Shown here: piece by piece, positions 1 to 8,240 of the stretch
Layout of the letters: the number at the start of each line of letters is the position of its first letter
How positions within the stretch are numbered: position 1 is the stretch's first letter
Assembly (NCBI RefSeq): GCF_024298965.1
Contig: NZ_CP085193.1
Coordinates: 4,402,001 to 4,466,000, forward strand
Reading direction: 5' to 3'
Origin: Streptomyces rapamycinicus NRRL 5491
GTDB taxonomy: Bacteria > Actinomycetota > Actinomycetes > Streptomycetales > Streptomycetaceae
Length of the DNA stretch: 64,000 nt
Position numbers and translations under genes: made by a program
Notes under the pieces: generated by a model
What the model was told of the DNA's origin: nothing
What the model saw: the letters and a program-made list of their open reading frames with translations, nothing else
The model's database searches: none

Positions 1-483
1 GCCGAGCACGCCCGTGAGATCTTCCGGCAGGTCGTTCCGACACTGCCTCCGCCAGAGGTGGAGCATCGCGTCTCGCATCGCATCAAACGCCAAGGCATTC
101 TGTACCGGGACAAGCCCACGCCGCTTACGGCCATCGTCCATGAGGCCGCTTTGCGTATGCGCTTCGGAGGAGCGGACATGGCACGGGCGCAGTTGCAGCA
201 CATCCTGGACATGAGCGAGCACGGCCACATCAAGGTGGTCGTGATCCCCTTCGAGGCCGGATCGTTTCCCGGCTCGGGGCAGTCGATCCTCTATGCCGCT
301 GGGCAGGTCCCACAGCTGGACACCGTGCAGCTCGATACGGAGCATGGCTCCGAACTCCTCGACGCAGCAGCCCAGTTGGAGAAGTACCGCGTCGTGCTGG
401 ACCGTATGGAAACGGTCGCGCTCCCGGAGAGCCGATCACGCGATCTCATCCAGAGCATCATCCGCACCCTGAAAGGTGAATGA
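1..483 (+). CDS. XRE-family regulator, DUF5753 part (5' end missing)
   Basis: The reading frame is open from the first base, so the N-terminal helix-turn-helix lies outside the window. What remains is about 160 residues resembling the DUF5753 ligand or partner domain found after HTH domains in many Streptomyces XRE regulators, with the typical stretch around EALRMRFGG-like and GHIKVVVIPFEAG residues. It overlaps the following DUF397 gene by 8 bases, the usual arrangement. In Streptomyces such HTH/DUF397 pairs have been described as regulator plus small partner, in one case with toxin-antitoxin behaviour. Which role applies here cannot be read from the sequence. Confidence 0.8.
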   Translation, partial: AEHAREIFRQVVPTLPPPEVEHRVSHRIKRQGILYRDKPTPLTAIVHEAALRMRFGGADMARAQLQHILDMSEHGHIKVVVIPFEAGSFPGSGQSILYAAGQVPQLDTVQLDTEHGSELLDAAAQLEKYRVVLDRMETVALPESRSRDLIQSIIRTLKGE

Positions 484-685
484 GTTGTCCGCTCGCGATT
501 GGCAAAAGTCCTCGTTCAGCGGGGAAGGCAACGCCTGCCTCTACGTCTCCGCACTCGACAACGCCACCATCCGGCTCCGCGAGAGCGACGAACCCGAGAC
601 CATCCTCACCACCAACCCCACCGCCCTAGGGGCCCTCATACGCAGCGCCAAGGCGGGGCAGCTCGACCACCTCGGCGAGGCGTAA
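476..685 (+). CDS. DUF397 small protein
   Basis: A 69-residue protein starting at a GTG that overlaps the end of the DUF5753 gene, which suggests translational coupling. It carries the family opening W-x-KSSFS-x-x-x-xxC (DWQKSSFSGEGNACLYV) and the closing segment near ALGALIRSAKAG. DUF397 proteins are encoded in large numbers in Streptomyces beside XRE/DUF5753 regulators and probably bind them. The biochemical role is not established. Length and motif order are normal, so the gene looks intact. Confidence 0.85.
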   Translation: MNELSARDWQKSSFSGEGNACLYVSALDNATIRLRESDEPETILTTNPTALGALIRSAKAGQLDHLGEA

Positions 686-688
686 GGA

Positions 689-1177
689 TCAGCGGCCGTC
701 CGCGGCCTTCTCGGCCGCGGACTTGCCGACCAGGTCGTCCACGAAGCGCCGCATGAGCCGTTCCAGTTCGAGCAGGTCGCGGTCGCTCCACTGCTCGAAC
801 ACCGGCTGGCTGAGGCGTCCGCGCGCGGCGTCGAGCGCGTCGATGACGCGGCGGCCCTCTTCGGTGAGGAGGGCTTCCTTGACGCGACGGTCTTCCGCGC
901 TGGGACGGCGTTCCACCAAACCCAGCTCCGCGAGCTTCGCGACCTGGCGGCTGACCGTGGTGTGGTCACGGCCCGCTCGGTCGGCGAGCTCGACCACGCC
1001 GATCGGGGCGAACCGGTGGATGCCCACGATCAGCTGGAAGAGCGCCCGGTCGAGCTGGATACCCGCTTCGGCGATGAGGATCTCGTCCCGGTGCGGCTGG
1101 TTCATGACCGCGATGAGATCGATGATCGACTCATGCAGCCGTCGCTGCGTGACCTGCCGCTGGCGTCGTGTGGCCAT
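689..1177 (-). CDS. MarR-family transcriptional regulator
   Basis: A 162-residue winged-helix protein. The recognition region is seen in VVELADRAGRDHTTVSRQVAKLAELGLVERR, followed by the beta-wing DRRVKEALLTEEGR, with dimerisation helices at both ends. I start it at the ATG for MATRRQRQ (1177) rather than an upstream in-frame codon at 1210, because the latter would overlap the monooxygenase. It lies 10 bases downstream of the monooxygenase gene on the same strand, so the two form an operon. MarR proteins usually repress their own operon and release on binding a phenolic or similar ligand. The palindrome at 2713-2741 is the likely operator. Confidence 0.88.
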   Translation of the reverse strand: MATRRQRQVTQRRLHESIIDLIAVMNQPHRDEILIAEAGIQLDRALFQLIVGIHRFAPIGVVELADRAGRDHTTVSRQVAKLAELGLVERRPSAEDRRVKEALLTEEGRRVIDALDAARGRLSQPVFEQWSDRDLLELERLMRRFVDDLVGKSAAEKAADGR

Positions 1178-1187
1178 GGCCCAGAGA

Positions 1188-2690
1188 CTACCGCCACCCG
1201 GATGAGGCACCCCCGGTGCGCAACCCGACGGCGTCGAGGTGGGCCTCGATGGTGTGGAGGTCGGCGACAGCCGCTATGTATCCGTCGGGGCGGATGAGCA
1301 CCCACTGCCCGGCCGCCAGGCCGTACGCGTCGCGGAAGTGGCCCCCGGTATCGTCCAGATCGCCGCGCGGGCCGGTGGTGTGGATGTGCAGGCCCTTGCG
1401 CACGGCCGGGGCGGCGGCGCGGTCGGTCTCGTAGCCGAGCAGGGTCCAGTGGGGGCCCTGGAAGAGGCTGAAGAGGCGGGTGTCGAGCCCTCCGGCACCG
1501 GTGACGGGGGCGTCGGGGGCGCGTTCCCCCGCCAGCGGGCCCTTGTCCCGGTGCGGCGTGGCGATCGTGAGAGGCGAGTCCGCATAGCCGAGGTCGAGCT
1601 GGCTGACCTCACGGCCCCGGCTGGTGAAGCGGCTCCGCGCGGCCTCCAGCAGCCGCTCGGAGAGGCCGAGGACGGCCTCGGCGATCGGGCGGCGCTCCCG
1701 CTCGTAGCTGTCCAGGAGAGAGCGCGGGGCGCCGTCCAGGACGGCGGCGAGCTTCCAGCCGAGGTTGTACGCGTCCTGCACGCCGGTGTTCAGGCCCTGC
1801 CCACCCGTCGGCGGATGGACGTGGGCGGCGTCACCAGTCAGGAACACCCGGCCGATCCGATACGTGTCGGCCAGGCGGGCGTTCATCGAGAAGACGGAAG
1901 CCCAGGGCACCTCGCGGACGACGATGTCGGTGCGGCCCGTGCGTTCGTGGAAGAGGGCGGTCAGGCCCGCCGCCGAGACGTCGATGTCCGCGTCGAAGGG
2001 GACCGGCCCCACATACTGGAACATGTCCGTGCCGTACAGCGGGCACAGTGACACCTGCGTGTCGGTGCCCTCCCCCCAGCGGTGCCAGGCGTCCGTCGAG
2101 ACGCCGTCGGCGCGTACGTCGGCGACGACGGCCCGCACGCCGAGCGTCCTGCCCGGGAAGCCGATGTCCAGGGACTTGCGGACGAAGCTCGATCCGCCGT
2201 CGGCGCCCACGAGATAGGCGGCGCGCACGGTCCGCTCCCCGGACGGGGTGGCGATCCGCGCGGACACTCCGTCGTCGTCCTGGTCGATTCCGGTGAGCTC
2301 GTGGCCGTACAGCGGGGCGTGCCCCAGCTCGGCCAGGCGCTCGCGCAGACAGCGCTCGGTGAGGAACTGCGGGACCAGCAGCGGGATGTGGTACGGCTCC
2401 GCCGGGGTCGGGCCGGACATCTCGAAGGACCGGTCGACCGGCCCCTCGTCGGTGTAGAAGCGCATCACGGGGTACTCCCCGCCGGAGGCCACGATCCGGT
2501 CGATGACACCGAGGTCCTCGAACACCTCCTGACTGCGGGGCTGTATCCCCTTGCCGCGGGATCCCATGAAGGGCCCGGCCGCCTTGTCGATCAGCAGGAA
2601 GTCCACATTTCTGCGGGCGAGGTCGATGGCGAGTGTCAGTCCGGCGGCACCGGCGCCGCAGATGAGCACTTCGGGTTCCGAGACACGCAT
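1188..2690 (-). CDS. FAD-dependent aromatic-type monooxygenase
   Basis: About 500 residues of a class A flavoprotein monooxygenase. Visible are the N-terminal Rossmann motif GAGAAGLTLAIDLARR, the DG motif in LVGADGGSSFVRK, and the GD motif in VFLTGDAAHVHPPTGGQGLNTG, followed by the C-terminal thioredoxin-like extension typical of the PheA/TetX/RdmE group. These enzymes use NAD(P)H and O2 to hydroxylate aromatic or polyketide substrates; the substrate is not predictable. I choose the ATG at 2690 (MRVSEPEV) because an AAGG ribosome site precedes it. The other candidate ATG at 2717 falls inside the palindromic operator. The marR gene follows in the same operon. Confidence 0.88.
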   Translation of the reverse strand: MRVSEPEVLICGAGAAGLTLAIDLARRNVDFLLIDKAAGPFMGSRGKGIQPRSQEVFEDLGVIDRIVASGGEYPVMRFYTDEGPVDRSFEMSGPTPAEPYHIPLLVPQFLTERCLRERLAELGHAPLYGHELTGIDQDDDGVSARIATPSGERTVRAAYLVGADGGSSFVRKSLDIGFPGRTLGVRAVVADVRADGVSTDAWHRWGEGTDTQVSLCPLYGTDMFQYVGPVPFDADIDVSAAGLTALFHERTGRTDIVVREVPWASVFSMNARLADTYRIGRVFLTGDAAHVHPPTGGQGLNTGVQDAYNLGWKLAAVLDGAPRSLLDSYERERRPIAEAVLGLSERLLEAARSRFTSRGREVSQLDLGYADSPLTIATPHRDKGPLAGERAPDAPVTGAGGLDTRLFSLFQGPHWTLLGYETDRAAAPAVRKGLHIHTTGPRGDLDDTGGHFRDAYGLAAGQWVLIRPDGYIAAVADLHTIEAHLDAVGLRTGGASSGWR

Positions 2691-2712
2691 GGCTTCGCCT
2701 TCCATGGGTAAG

Positions 2713-2741
2713 TTCATCGCGTGCAGAATGCACGCGATGAA
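2713..2741. promoter_or_regulatory. Palindromic operator upstream of the monooxygenase-marR operon
   Basis: A perfect inverted repeat with 13-bp arms (left arm TTCATCGCGTGCA) and a 3-base spacer GAA lies 23 bases upstream of the preferred monooxygenase start. A second, shorter palindrome with 7-bp arms (TGTGCTT/AAGCACA) is at 2785-2799. Position and symmetry fit a dimeric regulator, and the MarR protein encoded in the operon is the obvious candidate. Binding is inferred, not shown. Confidence 0.6.
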
Positions 2742-2854
2742 GGGGCTCAGTCAAGCGGGAGTAGCGCTCTGGGCGATTTTCATCTGTGCTTAAAGCACAT
2801 ATCTCGACTGCGGTGGCACCACCCCGGCCCCACCCCGCGGCTACGGTGTTTTCC

Positions 2855-3170
2855 ATGTCTGACGAGACCCTGTGGGACTTCCCCTCCGATGAACCGGTGG
2901 AGCGCCACGGCGAGTTCACCCTGACCGTCGTGCGCCCGCCGTTCCCCGGCCCGGACGGCGCGCTCCCGGCCCATGACGAGGCGCGGGCGCGGGCGTTCGC
3001 CGAGGCGTTCGGCACCGTCGACCGGGTCCTGGACCACCGGGAGACGATTGCCGTCACCGAACTCATCGAGGTGGACACCCGCGCCGACCTGGAGGTGATC
3101 CGGGTCGGCTGCTGGGCCGGCGTCACCGAGATCAACGACCCCGCCCTGATCAGCCTGTCCGAGCGGTTCC
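2855..3170 (+). pseudogene. 5' fragment of a Streptomyces hypothetical protein (possibly DUF6333-like)
   Basis: Starts at ATG 2855 (MSDETLWDFPSDEPVERHG) and reads as a normal acidic Streptomyces protein up to about residue 105 (ALISLSERF). From there the frame runs into the out-of-frame reading of the next gene and ends at 3367 with a low-complexity, Arg/Pro/His-rich tail that looks non-native. The N-terminal part, with LTVVRPPFPGP and RVGCWAGVTEINDPAL, vaguely recalls DUF6333 proteins, but this is from memory and uncertain. I read it as a gene whose 3' part was lost in a deletion or rearrangement, or as an assembly join. Confidence 0.6.
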
Positions 3171-4796
3171 TCCCAGCTCAACAAGGAAATCCAGCAGCAC
3201 CGCAACACCACCCGCACGGTGGCCGGGATCAACGAGCGCCGCTCGAACGCGATCGAGCGCACCCAGAAGCCGAACAACTACACGCGCTACGACCCGCGGT
3301 TCAACCCCGACCCGCGCAAGAACGGCATGCGCGGTCCGCTCATCGACCAGGCACTCCGGTCCGGTAAGTCCCTGGAAGAGGCCCAGAAGCTCCAGCGGAT
3401 CTACAACAACAACAATTCCCGCGGCTACTTCATGCGCGGCCCCGGCGGCATCGACTTCTCCAGCCTTGAGCTCAGCTATGTGGGCGACCCGGTGAAGGGC
3501 AAGGGCTTCAACTACTCGATGAAGGCCGACTACGCCAAGAACCCCGACACCAATCCGGGGTACGGCGGGGACGCCAAGCTGACGATGTCCTCGGACGCCA
3601 TGTTCACCTGGCTCGCGCTCACACCGGACAAGTTCTGGGTCAACCTCAACCCGGACCAGCCCGAGACGATCATGGACAAGAAGTTCGCGTCCACCGACGC
3701 GGGCCGGGTGCTGCTGGAGGCCGACCTCCGGCTCAAGCACGACTTCTTCAAGGCCATGGACCCCAAGACCACCACCGGCAAGGCCACGTGGGACGGCCTG
3801 GTGAAGCGCAACGGCTGGCCCTGCCTGAACTCCGGCCGCAACTGGATCGAGCCCAAGACGGCCAAGGTCCGTGAGCAGGACGGCGGCGTCTACATCCTCG
3901 ACGCCCCGCTGAAGCTCAAGTCCGAGTACATGGACATCGACACCCCCGGCCCCGGCGGCGGCAACTCCTGCGCCAAGGACCTCACCAAGGCCGAGATCGA
4001 GCACAACGAACGCGTCCTCGACAACACCGTGGTCCCGCTCGTCGAGAAGTGGATCAACACCGAGCCCCAGTACGCCGACCTGCGCCGGGTCTACAACGCC
4101 CGCGTGGCCGCCGAGTACATCCGCCGGAAGGACGCGGCGTCGCCGACGGACTTCCACAACATCATCGACAGCAACGACGTCAAGCGGTGGCCGCTGCGCG
4201 CTCCGAACCAGGACTGGGACAAGCAGCAGGTCTTCGACAAGTACCGGAAGATCTTCACCGAAGGTGAGTTCAAGTACGAGCTCACCAAGGGCCAAGAGGT
4301 CTGGGTGATCACCGTCGGCGGTGTGGACTTCTCCAAGGCGCCCAGGCGGAACATCAACCGCACCCAGTTCAACCTCGAACACCGCGGCCTGGACAAGACC
4401 ACCAAGACCTCCACCGGCGCCGAGACGACCTACCAGGACACCGAGACCGCGTACCTCGGCGGGACCTCCGGCAAGCTCCCCGGCGGCGACGAACCCAACC
4501 CGACGCGGTTGCGCGCGCCCAGCCCGACCCCGACGCCGAGTCCGACCGACAAGCCCACGGACAAACCCACGGACAAACCGACCGACCAGCCGACCACTCC
4601 GGCACCCGACCCGTCCACCCCGGGCGGCGGGGACGCCGGTCAGCCGCCCGCGACCAAGGACCCGGACGGAGACCTCGCCGACACCGGTTCCAACGTCCCC
4701 GTGGGCCTGATCGCGGGCATCGCCGCGGCCCTCGCGGCAGCCGGCGGAACGCTGGTGTGGTGGATGCGGCGACGCAGGACCACCGAGGACAGCTAG
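3171..4796 (+). pseudogene. 3' part of a sortase-anchored surface protein (N-terminus missing)
   Basis: The frame is open from 3150, just after a stop at 3147-3149, and native-looking sequence begins near SQLNKEIQQHRNTTRT. There is no signal peptide and no good start; the first GTG at 3219 is inside the domain. The body (about 400 residues) belongs to no family I recognise. It is followed by a Thr/Pro/Asp linker with repeated TDKP units, then LADTG (4674-4688), a hydrophobic segment and RRRR at the C-terminus. That is a complete LAXTG cell-wall sorting signal of the sortase E type. Without an export signal the product could not reach sortase, so it is called a pseudogene. Its stop overlaps the convergent nitroreductase stop. 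Confidence 0.65.
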
Positions 4797-5485
4797 CCGG
4801 ATAGAGAAGGCCCAGGGCCCCGGTCGCCGAGGAAGGTAACCGTCTCGGCGAGCGGGGCCCGCTCCGAGCGGGCGTACGGCACGCCGACGTCCTCGTAACC
4901 GATCGACATGCCGCAGAAGAGGACCAGCCCCGCCGGGGGCGACACGACCTCCGCGACGGTCCGGCGGTAGACCGACCACGCCATCTGGGCGCAGCTGTGC
5001 AGCCCCTCGGCGCGGAGCAGCACCATCACGGTCTGCAGATACATCCCGGCGTCGGCCCACTGGGCCGGTCCCATACGGCGGTCGAGGTAGCAGAACAGAG
5101 CGGCGGGCGCGCCGAAGCAGTCCCAGTTCGCGGCGACGGCCCCGTGGCGGGCCCGCTGATCGTCCCGTGGGATGCCGAGCGCGGCGTACCGCCGCTCGGC
5201 GGCCTCGGCGCGGCGCTCGCGGTACGGACTGCTCAGCCCGGGCGGGTACATCGGGTACTCCCGCTCGTCCCCGCCATCCTCCGCGGCCACCCGCTCGGCG
5301 GTGCGCTTCTTGAGCTCGGCCAGCGGGTCGCCGGTCACCACATACGCCCGCCACGGCTGGAGGTTCCCGCCGGAGGGTGAGCGGGCCGCGGCGGACAGCA
5401 CCCGCTCCAGCACCTCCCTCGGAACTGGCGCGTCCGTGAACCCGCGCACCGCCCGTCGGCTCATGATCGCTTCGTAGACATCCAT
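4793..5485 (-). CDS. Nitroreductase-family flavoprotein
   Basis: A 230-residue NfnB/PnbA-type protein. Visible features are the N-terminal FMN-binding SRRAVRGFTDAPVP, the RSPSGGNLQPWRAYVV region that contacts FMN phosphate, and a C-terminal GMSIGYED segment. Such enzymes are FMN dimers that reduce nitroaromatics, quinones or enones with NAD(P)H; the physiological substrate is unknown. The start is supported by AAGGA a few bases upstream of ATG 5485. It converges on the broken surface-protein gene, overlapping its stop by 3 bases. Length is usual for the family. Confidence 0.88.
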   Translation of the reverse strand: MDVYEAIMSRRAVRGFTDAPVPREVLERVLSAAARSPSGGNLQPWRAYVVTGDPLAELKKRTAERVAAEDGGDEREYPMYPPGLSSPYRERRAEAAERRYAALGIPRDDQRARHGAVAANWDCFGAPAALFCYLDRRMGPAQWADAGMYLQTVMVLLRAEGLHSCAQMAWSVYRRTVAEVVSPPAGLVLFCGMSIGYEDVGVPYARSERAPLAETVTFLGDRGPGPSLSG

Positions 5486-5619
5486 GCCGTCCTTGACGGC
5501 CGGGAACGGGCAAAGGTGACCATGTGCGTCCTCAGCAGCTCGAACGCACGTCGTCGCCGGTCACCGGGGCCTGCCGGAAGGGGCCCGGTGACCGGCGCGG
5601 TTTCGGCCGGATGTGCGTG

Positions 5620-6558
5620 TCAGACGTAGAGGAAGCCGCCGGGGACGTTCACGGTGCCGAAGGCCGTCACCAGGGTGACGGTCGCGTTGCCGACCGCCCC
5701 GGGCGGGGTGATACCGGCCACCGTCGTGGGGGTGGCGGTCACACCGGTGGCGGGAACCCCGTTGAACAGCACGCCCAGCACACCGCCGAGGTTGGTGCCG
5801 GTGATGGTGAACGCGGTGCCGCCGGCGGCGGGTCCGGTGGCGGGCGTGATGGCGACGGGCACCGGTGCGGGCGGCGCGACGAAGTAGGTGAAGCCGCCGG
5901 GCACGTTGGTGCTGCCGCCGGGGCCGGTGAGGGTCACGGTGACATTGCCGCCCGCGGGCGGACCCGCCGGGGTGATGCCGATCAGGCTGGTCCCGGCGGG
6001 GTTGATGGCCAGGATGGTCGAGGGGCTTCCGCCGAAGGTGACGCTGGTGACCCCGGTCAGATTGGTGCCCGTGATCACGTACACGGTGCCGCCGGTGGTC
6101 GGGCCCACGGTCGGGGTGATGGCGACGGCGGCGGGCGGGGCCGGTGCCACGTAGGTGTAAGGCAGGCCGTTGCTGGTCCCGGCGGCGGTGGTGACGGTGA
6201 CCTGGACGGTCCCGGGCGCGTGCGGCGGGGCTATCACCACGATGCCGTCGTAGCCGGGGTTGCCGCCGCCTCCGGGCCAGCCACCTCCGCCACCGCCACC
6301 CCAGCCTCCTCCGCCGCCACCCCAGCCACCACCGCCGCCACCGCCGGGGTTGTCCTGGTAGACGATGGTGGCGGGCGTGCCGCCGAAGGACACGCCGGTG
6401 ACCCCGCGCAGGTTCTGGCCGAACAGCCGGACGTAGTTGCCACCGGCGGCGGGGCCCGAGTCGGGCACCACGGCGAGCAGCGTCGGCGGGCCCGCCGGTG
6501 GCCAGTAGCCCGCGGTGGCGGCGTTGGTGGCGGCGGTCGCGAGAGCGGTCGAAGTCAT
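5620..6558 (-). CDS. IPT/TIG-repeat protein with Gly/Trp-rich insertion
   Basis: 312 residues made of three immunoglobulin-like IPT/TIG domains, at roughly 27-138, 144-226 and 234-312. Each has the family pattern I-x-P-x-x-GPxxGGTxxxITGxNLxGVxxVxFGG followed by a V-P-G-G-F-x-Y end. The first domain is interrupted at about 72-99 by a run of glycines punctuated by tryptophans. There is no signal peptide and no membrane segment, which fits a phage-tail or baseplate-type decoration rather than an exported receptor. The start is firm: GGGGAGGA precedes the ATG. It is divergent from the DUF1360 gene. Alternatives are an adhesin released by another route, or a structural part of a phage-derived particle. 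Confidence 0.8.
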   Translation of the reverse strand: MTSTALATAATNAATAGYWPPAGPPTLLAVVPDSGPAAGGNYVRLFGQNLRGVTGVSFGGTPATIVYQDNPGGGGGGGWGGGGGGWGGGGGGGWPGGGGNPGYDGIVVIAPPHAPGTVQVTVTTAAGTSNGLPYTYVAPAPPAAVAITPTVGPTTGGTVYVITGTNLTGVTSVTFGGSPSTILAINPAGTSLIGITPAGPPAGGNVTVTLTGPGGSTNVPGGFTYFVAPPAPVPVAITPATGPAAGGTAFTITGTNLGGVLGVLFNGVPATGVTATPTTVAGITPPGAVGNATVTLVTAFGTVNVPGGFLYV

Positions 6559-7079
6559 GGTCGGTCCTCCCGGGGAAGGGTTCGGGTGATGTGCGCCGGC
6601 GGCATACCGACGGACGTGGGCACACCGCTGGACGTGGGCACACCGCCGGTCAACGCCTCGTCGTCACCGCGCGGTCGGGACAGGCCGCACCGGAGCAACG
6701 GATGAGCCACGGGCGGCCGGTCGGGGCGCGGGAGCGGTGCGCGGATGAGGGCGGAGCCACGGGGCGGAAGCCCGGCTCCTGGGTGGCCGACGAGGTATGG
6801 GGCAGCCTCGGCGGCCACGTTCCCAGTTATCCACGATCCTCGGCGTCGCTCAAGGCCTCACGGCGGCCATCACTCGTTTGGCGCATGAGGGCGCGCGTGG
6901 CGCTGAGCTTGTATGACAAGCGCTCCGCTATTCGGGCGAATGCGTGCCAAGGGGTATGGCCTGCCGTCGCCCGTCAAGCCTCTAATGAGTGATATCGGCA
7001 GTGCCGACCCAGCAGTGACATCGGCCGTGACATCGGCCGTGCCGACCCCCGTACGACCACCCGGGGAGGAAACGATCCG
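6559..7079. other. Intergenic region between IPT/TIG and DUF1360 genes
   Basis: No convincing gene is seen in this divergent spacer of about 520 bases. It holds a short tandem repeat of GGACGTGGGCACACCG near 6613-6643, a palindrome with 6-bp arms GCTTGT/ACAAGC and a 3-base spacer at 6907-6921, and GACATCGGCCGT repeated near 7017-7040. The palindrome (core TTGTATGACAA) resembles GntR-type operators only loosely. Promoters for both flanking genes must lie here. Confidence 0.5.
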
Positions 7080-7367
7080 ATGGGCCTCGCCGCGTTCCTT
7101 CTCGCCCTCGGCACCACCTGCCGGATCACCCGCTTCATCACCAAGGACACCCTGGCGGCGGGGTTCAGGACCTGGGTCGCCGACCGCTTCGGCGACGACT
7201 CCCGCGCCTCCTACCTGGTCAACTGCGGCTGGTGCACCAGCACATGGGTGGCCACCGCCATCGCCGTCTACGCCTCCTTGCTGCACACCACCGCGTGGTT
7301 CCACCTCCCGGCCACCGCCCTGACGCTCTCCTACCTGGCCGGTGTCGCCTCGCGATGGCTGGACTGA
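7080..7367 (+). CDS. DUF1360 small membrane protein
   Basis: 95 residues with hydrophobic stretches near residues 2-15, 52-67 and 73-90. The family hallmark is the cysteine-containing centre YLVNCGWCTSTWVA, preceded by a Thr/Arg-rich TCRITRFITKDTL. DUF1360 proteins of unknown function occur in Bacillus and in many actinobacteria and phages. A strong GGGGAGGAAA ribosome site precedes the ATG, very like that of the divergent TIG gene. A 56-residue gene follows 42 bases downstream on the same strand, suggesting a two-gene unit. Confidence 0.8.
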   Translation: MGLAAFLLALGTTCRITRFITKDTLAAGFRTWVADRFGDDSRASYLVNCGWCTSTWVATAIAVYASLLHTTAWFHLPATALTLSYLAGVASRWLD

Positions 7368-7409
7368 CCCACCGCCCCCACAACGACCCGAGGGAAAGGA
7401 AGGGCAACC

Positions 7410-7580
7410 ATGGCCTGCAACTGCGGCGGAACGGCGGCTCAATGGCCGCCTCAACCCGTTGTCGTCTATGAGCTGACACTGCCGGACGGTACGGTCCGGC
7501 GCTACGTCACCCACCAGGAAGCCGACGCCGCCAACAGGCGCGCGGGCTCCACCGGAGTGATCACCGCCGTCACCCAGTGA
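7410..7580 (+). CDS. 56-residue Cys/Gly-start protein, phage-like
   Basis: A short open frame starting at ATG 7410, opening with MACNCGG and containing YELTLPDGTVRRYVTHQEADAANRR. A good AAGGAAGGG ribosome site lies just upstream. Small proteins with a CxC-G-G start followed by a Y-x-V-x-x-PDG-x-x-xxF/Y-T-xxEA pattern are frequent near tail genes of actinophages; I recognise the type only from memory. It probably forms a unit with the DUF1360 gene. Function unknown. Codon use matches the neighbours, and the length is under the usual cut-off for gene callers. Confidence 0.6.
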   Translation: MACNCGGTAAQWPPQPVVVYELTLPDGTVRRYVTHQEADAANRRAGSTGVITAVTQ

Positions 7581-7655
7581 CGCCGAGGACCCACACCCCG
7601 CGCACGGCGACCCGGCTGTCACCCGGCTGTCAGTGGCCTGCGGCAGACTACGGGC

Positions 7656-8162
7656 ATGGACATCACGATCAGGCGCGCGCGGGACGAGGAGCTGGACGGA
7701 ATCGGAGAGCTCACCGCACAGGTGTATCTGGGGGACGGGCTCCTGGACTTCGGGGACAGTGATCCTTATCTCGCCACCCTGCGCGACGCCCGCCGCCGGG
7801 CCGCCGAGTCCGAAGTGCTGGTCGCGGCGGACACGACGAGCGACGAGGTGCTGGGCGCCGTGGCGTTCGCCGTGCATGGCGGGGCGTACGCGGAGCTGGC
7901 CCGACCCGGCGAGGGCGAGTTCCGGATGCTGGTCGTCCGCCCCGAGTCGCGCCGACGCGGCGCCGCCGAGGCGCTCGTGCGAGCCTGTCTGGACCGGGCC
8001 CGCGCACTGGGTCTGCGGCGAATAGTGATCAGCAGCCAGCACTCGATGACCGCCGCCCACCGCCTGTACGAGCGGCTGGGCTTCACCCGTGCCCCCGAGC
8101 GCGACTGGGCGCCCCTGCCGGGGACGGACTTCACCCTATGGGCCTTCACCGTGGAGCTTTGA
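7656..8162 (+). CDS. GNAT-family N-acetyltransferase
   Basis: 168 residues with the GNAT fold. It begins with MDITIRRARDEEL, carries the acetyl-CoA pyrophosphate loop RPESRRRGAAEALV (motif A) around residue 95-108, and ends with the motif B region HRLYERLGFTRAPERDW. These enzymes transfer an acetyl group from acetyl-CoA to an amine; the acceptor (antibiotic, peptide N-terminus or small amine) is not predictable. No strong ribosome site is visible; the ATG is chosen because the family motif starts directly there. It stands alone upstream of the nrd control region and has no obvious functional link with it. Confidence 0.85.
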   Translation: MDITIRRARDEELDGIGELTAQVYLGDGLLDFGDSDPYLATLRDARRRAAESEVLVAADTTSDEVLGAVAFAVHGGAYAELARPGEGEFRMLVVRPESRRRGAAEALVRACLDRARALGLRRIVISSQHSMTAAHRLYERLGFTRAPERDWAPLPGTDFTLWAFTVEL

Positions 8163-8240
8163 CACCCCGCGCCGCACGCCCCAGGTCGCGGGCCACCTTC
8201 GGAACGCATTAGCACATTCATGCGAAACTCCGCAGCTCCG

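Noticed and set aside
3150..5513. A minus-strand ORF of 787 codons across the surface-protein and nitroreductase genes
   Set aside because: It runs antisense to the LAXTG-protein reading frame and out of frame with the nitroreductase; low-complexity Gly/Val/Arg composition marks a GC-rich shadow frame.
5524..6705. Plus-strand Gly/Arg-rich ORF of 393 codons opposite the TIG gene
   Set aside because: Antisense shadow; the minus-strand TIG protein has three well-formed domains and a strong ribosome site.
5620..7580. Prophage
   Set aside because: Only three small genes have phage flavour; no integrase, terminase, capsid or lysis gene is visible nearby.
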